Shown piece after piece: positions 9,363-19,480 of a DNA stretch of 31,490 bases. The notes beneath the pieces were generated by a model. It made no database searches. It was not told the DNA's origin and saw only the letters and a program-made list of their open reading frames with translations. The stretch is from Chara braunii (Eukaryota; Streptophyta; Charophyceae; Charales; Characeae), in assembly GCA_003427395.1 (NCBI GenBank), contig BFEA01000958.1, positions 171,198 to 202,687 on the forward strand, given 5' to 3'. The position numbers and the translations under genes were made by a program. Numbering within the stretch: the first letter of the stretch is position 1; each line of letters begins with the position of its first letter.

Positions 9363-9999
9363 AATCTTGTGCAAGAGGATAGGCGAGGGTCGAAGTTTGT
9401 CCCTATGCTTCTGAGCGTGGGTCTACCACCTCTGTGTGTTTCGTTGTCTGGGTCGGACTCATATTTGGTGCATGGATGGGACACTATAGCTATCAGTTGT
9501 CTGACCACTTGTTGGCGTCGTGCGTCGCTGGTCTCAGTATCCGACGCGGTCGGCCTTTGCCGAAGGCTATACGCTCGTCGTTCTTCCTCCGAGCGAGTTC
9601 GCCGGATAAAACCGGAGGCTCGGTACTTGTGGTCTTGCAAGCACTCCGAGCACGGTGGTTGGGGCCAATACAGAGCGATTGTGCGCCAGGGGATGATGGT
9701 CAGCGAATGGAAGGGTAGTATGCGGTGGTAGGGAGGGAAGTCGGTTTCTAGAATAATTACTCCCGGTTCCCCGACAAGGTGACACATGTACGAGCTGGGG
9801 AATTCGGGTGGTGGGGAATGTCATCTCGAGCTCGGTCGATATCCCACTCGCAGATACGCTCGTTTCCCACCGGGTAGGGAAATTTCAGAAGTTTTCTCCT
9901 CGGTCGTGCAGACAAACACACGTGCTCCAAAAACTCCTGAAATTCTAGATCTCTCAGACGTTCGCGGTCAGTAATACGAAAAGGGAGTTCAATATTCAT
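9363..9999 (-). pseudogene. Extra ORF between primer site and gag, unknown function
   Basis: A minus-strand frame starts with ATG at 9999 (MNIELPFRITDRERLRDLEF, later CEWDIDRARDDIPHHPNSPA). It shifts frame near 9785 into HLVGEPGVIILETDFPPYHR, then SECLQDHKYRASGFIRRTRS and RRQQVVRQLIAIVSHPC. Together this is about 210 codons with a balanced composition and a C-x2-C pair (PPCSECLQ). It lies where the gag leader is usually untranslated. No family was recognised. It could be an N-terminal extension of Gag cut off by the AT-rich insertion, or an independent ORF. Confidence 0.45.
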
Positions 10000-10473
10000 G
10001 TTGTGGGGTGAGGCGAAAACTCAGTCATTCGAAAAGTTGGAGCGCGCATATGCACTGCAGACACCCGTGTAGGCCGTGTTCTTTTGATCGGGCTTACACG
10101 TGCTTGCACAAGGCCTGCCCTTCGTCCGATGGACAATGACCAATGACCCACACCTCGTACGCGCTGGCCCGTTAACTGAGGGTGGATAGTCCTATGGTGA
10201 GACAAACATCTGATCATCTAGCATGCTTATTTTATTTCTACAGACAAATACCCATCGTTCACACGTCCAGTTTCATGCATACATAATAAAAACAGAAGGT
10301 GACAATCGTTCATGCATTAAGATCGTACAAAATTCGATTGTAGGCAATTAACTAATCAATGGGGTCCATTTATATAGAGGGAAGAACAGAGTGGGAGACG
10401 CAGTCATGCATCAATCAATAGAGACAAACAAAGAAAAGATCTGAGATGCCGATTGAAAGAAACAAAGGCGACT
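10000..10473 (-). other. 5' leader of the retrotransposon
   Basis: This lies between the primer-binding site and the first minus-strand ORF. It is purine-rich and A-rich near 10370-10470 on the plus strand. No coding pattern is seen, only a short unconvincing frame at 9996-10217. Packaging signals would be expected here but cannot be pointed to. Confidence 0.4.
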
Positions 10474-10485
10474 TGTCTGATACCA
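10474..10485 (-). promoter_or_regulatory. Primer-binding site complementary to initiator tRNA-Met
   Basis: The minus strand reads TGGTATCAGACA, matching the standard plant retrotransposon iMet primer site TGGTATCAGAGC in the first 10 bases. It begins four bases (ATTT) after the CTGAGCA end of the 5' LTR. It fixes the element's orientation and the inner LTR boundary at 10490. Confidence 0.85.
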
Positions 10486-10561
10486 AAATTGCTCAGAAGG
10501 AAAAAAAAAGAATCAAAATGGCTTAGAGGGGTGGAAGAAGAAGCTCATCGCACACCTCCCG

Positions 10562-10727
<166 letters not shown>

Positions 10728-11740
10728 ATAACACGCCGATGCGGGCAGTCCGTTGCCCCGCACTCACACAGAGTTGTCACCCCGCTTGCTTGATCCAAGC
10801 ATGCAAGCCAGGTTTACCCATGTGCCACAGTCCGTCGTGGCCCCACGTCAACCCCGCACGCTTAGCATCAGCTCGTCGGATCGCCCAATTCTCTACTCAC
10901 CTGCCAACTTCCACTCGTTAGCCGATCCTCTCGACCACGCTAACTTCCAAAGTTCTTAGAGAGGGAGCTAATCGCGCTTACAAAATGTATAGCATGCATG
11001 CGTGTGCGCGTGATACCCGGGATTGTGTCTGAGTACGAGGAAGAAGGGGGGAAGGGAGTGCCTACGACTGCATGGTCTGGCCACGGCATGGGGGACGTAA
11101 CCTTACTCCACACATCGATCTTGTCATGCTTGCGTTCAGGCCAATAAGACAGAGGAAGAAGTACGCGCGCATGAAGGCGCCACAAAAGATACCAAGAGCG
11201 AGGGAGTTAGAGTTGCAATTATGCCCGCCGAAACAAAATTTACAGTTATGCTCAACATTAAGGCACGAAGAAATCAGAACACAGATCTTGACGTGGCATG
11301 GCGTGTGCAAGCAAGAAGCGTTGTGCAACAGACATTGAGGCGCGCCTAAATTCCTAATCCTAATTCCTAGTTGCAAAAAGAAATTCCAAACAAAGCAATT
11401 TTCGAGAGCCCGTGGGGGCTCGATATCAATTGGAAATTCAAAAAACGATTTCCTGCGCGACAATCGTGCCAAAATGCCCCTTTCCCACAACAGAACAAGA
11501 AAGAAGCTATGAGAACAGTTATTCGTCGTGCTCGCTAGGGCGCGATCAACTATCAACCGTCACGGAACAAGGCCAACTCCCCCCCCCCCCCCTTTTTTTT
11601 CCCAAAGGACGCGAAAGCACAAAGACGCATAAAGCAAGGGCATCCACGCAATTCATCAGGCCATCCCGACTCAACCCGTCTCAACCCCTGACGTAGCCTT
11701 GCACAGAAGATCGTGTGGTTGTGAAAAGTAGTTCGTCACA

Positions 11741-12340
11741 GTCCATTGGTAAGAAACGTTGCAGCAGGTGCATGGTATTTGGCAGTTGTGTCACCAGTGA
11801 TGAAGAATGAGGAGGAGTAGGAGGAGGGGAAGGAGTTGGTCGAGGAGGCAGGGGAGGAAAAGGACGGGGGAAGTTTTGAATGTCAAGCGATGGGGGATGT
11901 AGTGAAGGAGGAGGAAGATGACATGGGAGCAGAGGGAGAAGCCAAGGTGGGGAGGAAAGAGGAAGAGGGGAGGAGGAAGAGGAGGTGGAGGAGAAACGAG
12001 CACTGGAAGCATGGCTATAAAGTACGAAGGAATGGAGTAGGAAGGGGCCAACGTGTCTGCCAGAACAGACTGCGGTCTGATGAATGTCATAGCTAAGGGA
12101 CGAAGTTGGATAAAGATGATCCCCTCCCTTCGTCCTCCTCCTCCTCCTACTCTCCCTCTCTCTCCCTCGTTTGAGAGATCATGGAAGAAGGGGAGGAACA
12201 CTGAGCTTCACGAACGAACTCCAAGGATGGCCAAGGTGGCGGGTTGCAGCAGATAACGAATGAACTCCAACGCAGTGGATTGCAGCTGCGAGCGCGATGT
12301 GGAGTGCAGCCCCGTTCTTTTCGAGGAAGTGTGGGAAACT
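11741..12340. other. GA-rich region flanking the retrotransposon
   Basis: From 11800 to 12000 the plus strand is dominated by GGA/GAG triplets, and 12130-12170 is CT-rich. The minus-strand frame at 11791-12201 is open mainly because the strand is pyrimidine-rich (long runs of L and P) and is not called a gene. The same kind of tract occurs at 1250-1420 inside the element. No recognisable gene is present. Confidence 0.4.
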
Positions 12341-13029
12341 TTGACATTTAAATTTGAATTCTTCATGCCTTCATGTAAAGGGCAACTTAGAAAGATGCAT
12401 CCCCCGTGGGGGGGGTAAAATCAGATAGGCACCAGGGGAAATGGGACCGACAGTCCGGTAGGGGCATTCCGAAAAGTCGCACACCTCACTAACAGTGGCC
12501 TGTTCAAAATTTTAGATGCCCCAGGGGAAAATCAGGGTAAGTTTATCATTGGAGGGGCGAATCACAAACACACAGAAATTTTAGGGGCATTTCGAAAATT
12601 CCCCCCCCCTAAAAAAGAAAATGAACACCCAACAAACGCTCGCTAAACCTCCTGTACACAAACCCAACCTTTTCTTTTTTTCCAGGTTGTTGTAGAGGTT
12701 ATAAGACAGACTATGACAGTCACCTTCCGTAAGGCCTAAGGAAGAGATGAGACATCAACACGTAAAGCTACCGTTTCACCGTAAGAAGGGGCTTCCCGCT
12801 GACCTAAAAATGGGCGGCCATCCGTATGGAAGGCCATGTGGATGCTTTATGTTCGTCAATTGCTGGGTCTTCATGTTTATTCGTCGAGAAATATGTTGCT
12901 TTCGTTTTTTTTACCATATCCTTGCGTATATTTTTTCTTCCATTTGGCCATGCTCTGAAGTCCGAAAGTTTTTTTGACGACTCAGTTGCTTTTGTTATGT
13001 TGTGTGATTAAGTTTTTGATGTGTTGCAG
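12341..13029. other. Non-coding stretch, nothing recognised
   Basis: It contains homopolymers (C9 near 12600, T runs) and a related pair of phrases, AGGGGCATTCCGAAAA (12463) and AGGGGCATTTCGAAAA (12583), about 120 bases apart. An open frame at 12747-12977 has no protein-like pattern after residue 40. The stretch ends with GATGTGTTGCAG, a possible splice acceptor for the next feature. Confidence 0.35.
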
Positions 13030-13271
13030 TCCACAATAGTACCTTTTGTCAAACATCACAGATCAGTGTAAACAGGGTTGAGTCTGGCATGTCGATTCCA
13101 CCAAGTGTGCCCCCCTCCCCACAATTGGGGCCTCCGGGTGGTCACCCCGGTCCAGAGGGAGCGTTTGCTGGGCCATCGATTGCCTTTTACACCACAATTA
13201 ATGATTGATTCGACACATAGTCTCCACAGGGTACAGGAGACTTTTAGGCCTTTGCTTTCGTACAAAGGGGT
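13030..13271 (+). pseudogene. Exon-like fragment, Pro/Gly-rich, with nonsense transitions
   Basis: After TTGCAG at 13029 one plus frame reads NSTFCQTSQISVNRVESGMS, then IPPSVPPSPQLGPPGGHPGP and EGAFAGPSIAFYTTIND. It then continues as stop-FDT-stop-SPQGTGDF-stop-AFAFVQRG-stop. Three of the stops are TGA or TAG at positions consistent with CGA or CAG, the mark of C-to-T decay. The composition is coding-like, but no family was recognised. It could be the terminal exon of a lost host gene or part of a retroelement Gag. Confidence 0.35.
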
Positions 13272-14494
13272 TAACTTGTATCATTGATCCCTAGTAAATA
13301 ATTTCGTCTTTTCGACCATTTGGTATCAAAGAGTCGTCTTTTAGCTCGATCCAGTTTTATTGTAAGCGATTAGTGGTCTGCCCGCCCACTACTTGTGGAC
13401 CCCTTTCTCCCGAAGGTGGCATGAGAGGTTGTGATATAGTCCAAGTGAGTCGTTGGATTGGCCATCCTGCATCCGGAATACGAAATAGGTGCCCGTCAGG
13501 TGCCTCGGGCCATCTTGGTAGGCTCGTTGACTCCCTTGAGCTAGTTGGCCGACTTCTTGTTGCTAACAGGATGGGACCGGCAAACAGTTTGTTGCTGATG
13601 GTTGGCGATGCTAACCCATTCTTATCTTCACAACGTATGAAATTCTTAAAACATGGAAATATTGTTGTCCTTCTTTGCTTCCATCTCCGACAGAGGTGAA
13701 ACAAATAATTACCCAACCCCTCTTCGAAATCTGGCTATTCTTATGTCAACGGGCAATATCTTCCTTGTTACAGTCCCAGGGCATTTATGAATTCCTAAAT
13801 GTTTTGAGGCGTTGGGATGAAATCACTCTTATCGGGTATGTGGCACTGGTTCCAACATCTAATTTCCCTTGGCAGGCGTTGTCACCCCTGGGTGGGTTAG
13901 CTCAACAAAAGGATAATCCCCAGAAGAGGAGAATTAAAATTTGAAAAGATAATATTGTCAAGGATAACTTCTACAACAACATCATAAAAGCATGAGTTGT
14001 TCCCAGTACCTCTTAAATATCTTACCTTAGTAGTATTGTGTTTTTAGTTACTACTTACTCTCTCTTGCTTACCGGGTTTCGTTCCACCTATGTGGACCCA
14101 GGACTACCCAGGGCCGAATATCTACTCCTTGAATCATACGACAAAACATTTACAAAGAACAATTACCTTGCACAAGTTCATATCCATATGGAAGTAAAAA
14201 ACCGCCAGGTACCTTCTTGAACCTACACTCCGTGAAAACACGGGTACCAAAGGCCCTGAAAAATAGGTAAAGGTTAAATAAATAAATAAAAAAACTTCGT
14301 AAAAAAAAAAAAAAAAAACGGAGAAAAAACGTTCTTATACTTTGGGTTGCCTCGTCATATCGTTCTTGTTCCGAAGGACGTTAAACTCGAACATGATGAG
14401 CGGGATCTATGTCTTGGTGAAAATCTGATCGGTCAGAGAATCGATGATGTCATGTAGGAACAATAGAGAGCCCCTTACGTGTGGCTCGGTAAAC
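13272..14494. other. Unassigned region with weak open frames
   Basis: Plus-strand frames at 13373-13699 and 13675-13944 are open. The second (TEVKQIITQPLFEIWLFLCQ, later YEFLNVLRRWDEITLIGY) is mildly protein-like, but no family is recognised. A TGGTATCAAAGAG phrase at 13321 resembles a primer site but has no supporting LTR. A poly-A run at about 14301-14318 follows AATAAATAAATAAA. No gene is called. Confidence 0.3.
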
Positions 14495-16350
14495 TCACTC
14501 CCAACCACGGTAGCAAATCTCTAGTCTTTCACAAGTATTGTACCAAACGCTCCCCAATTCTGAGAAAATCTTTCTCAAATTTAGAAAAAATATTTTGGTG
14601 GGAAACCTCACGCCTTTGAGTTCGCGGTGGAAGGTTATAAGGACCAACGGAAGAAGGATATTATTGTTCGTGTTTGCATTAATCCTATACGTGGTTCCCA
14701 TAATGCTTATAATCTTTTGCTCTTCAGGTTTATCACAGACCTCAAATTTCAAAGAAACGTTTCTCAAAGTTAGAAAAAACATTCTGGAGGGAATTCTCAC
14801 TCCTTTGAGTTCGCGGTGGAAGGTCATGAAGACCAACGGAACAACGACATTATTGTTTGTGTTTACATTAATCCTGTATGTGGTTCCCATAATGTTTGCA
14901 TTTTTTTGCTATTTAGGTCCATCACAGGCTGCAAATCTCGTGATCTTCTATCTAGGGTTTTCCATTTTTTTCCAGATGTTGTTGATATTCTTGAACTTGT
15001 GCATGGTAACAATTTCAAAAGGATTATCCAAGATGAATATTTTATGTTTAAAAACTTAACGATATTTATTACAGAGTCGGTGCACACAAGTCTTAAGTCT
15101 TTATGATAGCAAGATCCTATAGCATCCATTATTTTAATCATTTGTTTTTCTCCCGCGTCATTTTTAAAAAAATAAGCAGAAATAGATCATCAACATATCT
15201 TTGTCCATAAATAAGTTTTGCATTGTTTCCCATGCCATTCAAAAACCGACTTTCTGAAAACATACAAATAAGGTAGGGAAGAGGGGGACTAACTTGTCCT
15301 CCCATAGGAATGCCAGTGTTTTATTTAATAATTTCACCGATTGCTTTAAGAAACCCATTACTTAGTTGACCTCACTTCTCGAGGTCTTTGAATTGTACCG
15401 ACCTCCAATCCCCTTCACTTGGTGATTTTCCTATAGTATTTGTTTTCCCTCTAGTCTTAACTCAAGCCAAGTACTTACCCTCATTTTTTGTTTTTGAAAC
15501 GATCCAGTAAACAACACTTCTCACTTCGTCATAAAGGATATATGATAATATTTCTTTAATATCACAAGTTTGAGTACAAATTTATAACCCTCCTTCTTAA
15601 TTTTCTCATTTGTTGTTGAAATTTTATCTTTCATCTTTCCCCTAAGCCCACATTAAAGTGTTTTGATTGTTTTTCGATATCAGTAGGTTTAGTACTTTTA
15701 TAAGGATTTGCATTATGATCTCATGGGGTCAAGGTACTATGGGCAAATGAGTTTCTTTTTATCGAGATCATTGTCCTTACTCATTATGAATGTGTTTTGT
15801 AATATACCCTTGTTATCCCATTTTGCAAGATGATCAAGCTCCTTATCCTTATAATCTTTCCTCATCTTCCTTAAAATTTCAGTTTCGATACGGGTTCATT
15901 TTTTCAAAATATTTATTATGGTTGAAGGTCTTCCTCATCCCTGTATGGTAGAGGATGGGATGCTCAACAATTGTTGCCCCTTGATTCAGTCGAGGGGAAA
16001 CCGCACCTAGGCGTCAATTAGTTTTCTAATGCCCAACATATATTCACTTAGAACAACTTCATCTGAAATAGCAAGAATCTTTCTGGTGAGTCGAAGCCGT
16101 GACATCCGGAAGAAATTATGCACTTCAGTTTTTTCAATACATTTCAAGGAAGAAGGCGAGGTTGGTACAAAGAGTCGCATAGTGCCTTCTGCGACTGTAT
16201 CAAGAAAATTGAGGGCAACCTTTTCCCTCGTCTTCTTGGACAGTTTGAATGTCGCCTCCTTCATGAGACTACCTTTGAAGCAAACGGATGATGAATCTCG
16301 CCATTCCTTTCTTCCATGCCCCTCTTATGCTCTTTCATCAATCCTAGGAA
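14495..16350 (-). pseudogene. Non-LTR-type reverse transcriptase pseudogene, Penelope-like candidate
   Basis: Reading right to left through shifts, the N-terminal part is about 16325-16007 (WRDSSSVCFKGSLMKEAT, then FKLSKKTREKVALNFLDTVA). It continues through 15960-15740 (ELDHLAKWDNKGILQNTFIM, then DLDKKKLICP). The RT palm follows. Motif A is TCDIKEILSYILYDEVRS (aspartate codon at 15561-15563). Next come SEGDWRSVQFKDLEK and GQLSNGFLKAIGEIIK, then GIPMGGQVSPPLPYL (15314 down) and the catalytic YVDD at 15197-15186. The thumb continues as CYHKDLRLVCTDSVINIVKF (15110-15050). In-frame stops precede VKTRG, GQLSN and NTGIP; frameshifts lie near 15720, 15630, 15580 and 15165. PMGG-SP plus YVDD is unlike the Ty3 RT and resembles Penelope-like or other non-LTR RTs. 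No GIY-YIG or AP endonuclease is seen. The C-terminal end (14495-14890) is a duplicated segment. Confidence 0.75.
14571..14940. repeat. Two-copy 189-bp tandem duplication in the RT tail
   Basis: The unit starting TTTCTCAAATTTAGAAAAAA at 14571 recurs at 14760 (TTTCTCAAAGTTAGAAAAAA). Similarity continues to about 14938 at roughly 80-85% by eye. Shared blocks include CTTTGAGTTCGCGGTGGAAGG and GTGGTTCCCATAATG. The period of 189 is a multiple of three, and on the minus strand both units stay open in one frame (MGTTYRINVNTNNN and MGTTYRINANTNNN, FHRELKGVRIP and FHRELKGVRFP). The duplication therefore probably arose while the tail was still coding, or it has not decayed far. Confidence 0.8.
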
Positions 16351-17526
16351 CTCGAAAAAAACATATTGTCCGCCTCATTGTGATAAATAAACATTTTACC
16401 ATTATTCAACTAAATTGGGTTATAAATTGTCATTCCGAACACTCAATGTCAAATGGATTGTTACCAAATATTGGACGGTGACAACCTAGGTATCAAATTT
16501 ATTGCCTCGACTTGCTCAAACTCTGCTCCCTCTTTTTAGAAACTTTTGTTGGATTTTTTTATTGTTAAACACGCAAGTTTTTTTGCAACCGATGTGACAC
16601 ATGGTAGTACCCACAAGATTGTGGCCTGCTCCGAGAACTTCGAAGACATCGCGTCTAGAATTGAGGACATGCAATATCGCTGCTTGCACTGCTAACTTTC
16701 ACAGCAGCTCTAGGACTGGTGAATGTACGGAGAGGCTCACGTCTCTTTTGCGGCAGCTCACTGGTCTTACAATTTATTATCGACTGGGGCTGCGAGGGAC
16801 TATCGTCTTGACTTTGTGGATGTTGTGGAATTCGGCGGTGCACAAGGGGAAATATTTTACCGCCCATTGGGTCAAATTTACAATAAAATCGTTGAATTTC
16901 ACATACTGGTTACTCCCAGTGAAAAAAATAAAAATAAAAAAATTTCTGCGCTTAAAAAAATTGTGTCGTGTTGGGCGCATTTCCTTGACTTGCTTACTTT
17001 ACAGTTGATGCTAGAGGCAATGTTATGTTTGTATTTTTTTGCCATTTGTCTTTGATGTTTTGCTCACTCACAACAAAGTTGACACCAGTGGTGTCAAACA
17101 TGCAACTTTCTGTTTTTTCCCTTTGCAGTTTAAATTTGTTTATTCTCTATTTTCATGCTTCTTATTACCTTGTAGATAGCAACAAACGTATTGTTATGGG
17201 GGACTTCCAATTTACACATGGCAAATTAGTATTTATGAGGCTTTAGTTTTCTGTTTCTGACTCGATCGCATGTGGTTGCTCATCATTTCTGAGCTTTATA
17301 TATAATGCGTATAATCTCGTTACTTATATATAGGACTGCACCTTGCTTTCAACTAGAAACTTCAGTTCCTGTTTTGTATATATTTGTGGATGAAACTTCG
17401 TTAAAGCTTAGAATGGCAATGATTGAACTTGAGTCTGTTCCTAACCATCTAGTCTTGCAGACCTTTGAATTGACGTTTCGTTGAAATTACATTTTTTTTC
17501 CGTTCCATCGGACACTGTTTGTTACT

Positions 17527-17529
<3 letters not shown>
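16351..17529. other. Region upstream of the RT pseudogene, weak open frames only
   Basis: On the plus strand 16723-17055 reads MYGEAHVSFAAAHWSYNLLS then DYRLDFVDVVEFGGAQGEIF. The preceding in-phase stretch is KIVACSENFEDIASRIEDMQ with stops between. This is exon-like but unrecognised, and it runs opposite to the RT. From 16920 the sequence becomes A-rich and non-coding. The rest is AT-rich spacer. Confidence 0.3.
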
Positions 17530-17561
<32 letters not shown>

Positions 17562-17624
17562 TCACAAATAGAACTGCCCGGTAAACCGTAGGCAGAGAGA
17601 GAGAAGAGGACAACAAACGAGGGG

Positions 17625-17662
17625 CTGTGACAAACTGTTTCGTCGGAGTTTCACCGACTCAT
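17625..17662 (-). ncRNA. Hammerhead ribozyme core, broken copy
   Basis: This is the same unit as the intact copy: ATGAGTCGGTGAAACTCC then GACGAAACAGTTTGTC. The first three core bases (CTG of CTGATGA) are replaced by the end of an (AT)n tract (ATATGAG). Helix II and GAAAC are unchanged. Without the C-U-G of the core it should not cleave. It marks the repeat unit as a hammerhead monomer in a two-unit array. Confidence 0.55.
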
Positions 17663-17776
17663 ATATATATATATATATTCTGTTTGTGACGATATATATA
17701 TATATATATATCGTCACAAATAGAACTGCCCGGTAAACCGTAGGCAGAGAGAGAGAAGAGGACAACAAACGAGGGG

Positions 17777-17817
17777 CTGTGACAAACTGTTTCGTCGGAG
17801 TTTCACCGACTCATCAG
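17777..17817 (-). ncRNA. Hammerhead ribozyme core, intact copy
   Basis: On the minus strand the sequence reads CTGATGA (17817-17811), then the stem GTCGG, loop TGAAACT and stem CCGAC, then GAAAC. This is the full conserved hammerhead core with a perfect 5-bp helix II. Next, ACAGTTTGTC (17790-17781) can form a 3-bp helix III (ACA/TGU, loop GTT) and place the GUC cleavage triplet, with the cut between 17781 and 17780. Very short helix III is the form described in Penelope-like elements. Helix I is not evident: GCCTC before CTGATGA does not pair with ACAGCCCC after the cut. Self-cleavage may therefore be weak or lost. Confidence 0.6.
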
Positions 17818-17850
17818 GAGGCTATATATATATATATATATATATATAAT

Positions 17851-19480
17851 AAGACTTCCTTTTATGTGTGGAAGAGTGGTGTTTACAGTAGAGCACCCTC
17901 CCAAAATACAAACAAAGTCGTGAAAAGCGCAACAAAAGAATTCATATATAACTAATTACGTTAAACAAAAAAATCATGTTAGTTTTAATGTAATGATGGT
18001 CTTTGACCTTTCTTATTTTTCTATAAAAATAGGTGTGTTGGACAGACCAATTTTACGAAAAGCAAATAGTTAGGAGTTTCTAAGTCATAGTTGCGAACTC
18101 CAAAAGCTACTCGACACTCTGACTTAGAAAAATTGTGTTTTGGAATGGTTACTGAGTAGCAAGAGAGATAAGGGTTTTAAGTTACCGTCGCGAGGAACTT
18201 ATGATTGACTTTCGTGGTGATGTAACGGGGAAACATGAGTAAGGTGTAAGGGTATACGGGTACACTATGAAAGGTGGAGTTCATTCAGAGATAGAAACCT
18301 CAAGCTGTATAAAGAACAGGAGAAAGACCGTATGTGAGGAAGAAGTTGGCAAGCAATTAGGGTCTCATCATACCACTCTTAAAAAAAAAAAAAAAAAAAA
18401 AATTCTGACGTCACTATGCAACCTCTTGAAAAAATAGGTAAAACAAAATTCAAAACGTTTGTTCACATTAGCATAAGTTGATAACACCACCTTCAAAGGT
18501 GCACAAGGCTGCAACATGCGTCTTTGAGGTGACCTGTTTCTTTCAGTACCAGCCAGTTTTGAAGCAAAATGCTATTTATGACATAAATTGGTAAGAACAG
18601 TACTTTGTGTAAGGTAACTTGTGGCTTAGAAGATGTAAAAAAGAGGTTCCAACAATTACTCTTGAAACACCCATATCTCAGCCTGCAAGAGTCAAGGTTT
18701 CAAGCGTGTTTAGCTAAGCATTAAAATGACCCTCAATTTTCATGAGGTGAAAAACAATGTCTCAAATAAAAACAAAGATTTATGTTTGTCTCTTATTGAT
18801 AATATGCCAACCAAAGCTTATTTTTCAAGGGTGTTATGTGATGGAGGACTAAAAACTTCTATATAAAGTTTTAAAAATATTTGAAAGCTCTTGAAACATC
18901 CATAGTTTCAAAACTGGTATGACAAGCCCCTTAATTGAGGATTTATAAAACATATAATACCTCGTTGCTTCAAGCAAAAACATATATTATCATCAAACTC
19001 ACGGGGTAAGAAGAAGACTACACTATTACTACCCCAACTAGCGTTTGTGATATTCTTACGAAGGTTGTCGGATAAATCTTGTTAAAGGAGTTACAGTGAA
19101 AAAATATTGCATCAAAGAAGTACCCGTCATCGCAGTTTTTTATAAGACCTTTAACAACTATCTAGTCCTTGCCCGTAGTATTGGCATGTTGTCTAGTTCT
19201 GACAAGGTGGACCTCTTCAGCGATTGGAGGTTGAGGAGGTTACTAGGAGCTCACTTCGACTCCTGTTATAGGGTCTGCTATAACTTGAGGATGAAGGTCC
19301 TTCATTGTTACCTTAAAAGACATAGCTCCTCTGAGATTACTTGAGGAAATATAAAGAACCTTGGATGTCGCATCGGCCACTTCGTGATTGTCGGTTTGAA
19401 TAACGAATCATAATCATTGGTTTGAAGACGAGTTGTTGACAAAATCAAGCAAGTTCATGCAACATGATTGCTGGTCGAAG
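17851..19480. other. AT-rich spacer, nothing firmly recognised
   Basis: Features are limited to a poly-A run (about 18380-18401) and a small palindrome TTTTTCTATAAAAATAG near 18017. One plus frame at 19096-19344 (MKKYCIKEVPVIAVFYKTFN) lacks any recognised motif. No gene is called. Confidence 0.4.

Larger units (their letters stand above)
17530..17850. repeat. Two 104-bp direct repeats separated and flanked by (AT)n
   Basis: The units 17559-17662 and 17711-17814 appear identical (TCGTCACAAATAGAACTGCC ... TTTCACCGACTCAT), with a period of 152 bp. (AT)n tracts lie at 17531-17558, 17661-17678, 17691-17710 and 17823-17848. Between the units, TTCTGTTTGTGACGATATAT (17679) is the near-perfect complement of ATATCGTCACAAATAGAA, so the junction folds into an AT-stemmed hairpin. 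Identity of the units with divergent flanks implies a recent duplication or conversion. Confidence 0.9.

Noticed and set aside
11791-12201. 136-codon minus-strand frame rich in Leu and Pro
   Set aside because: It arises from a GA-rich plus strand, and no ordered domain or homologue pattern is visible.
13321-13333. TGGTATCAAAGAG, resembling an initiator tRNA-Met primer site on the plus strand
   Set aside because: No LTR end, second LTR or gag follows in the right place; the motif is short enough to occur by chance.
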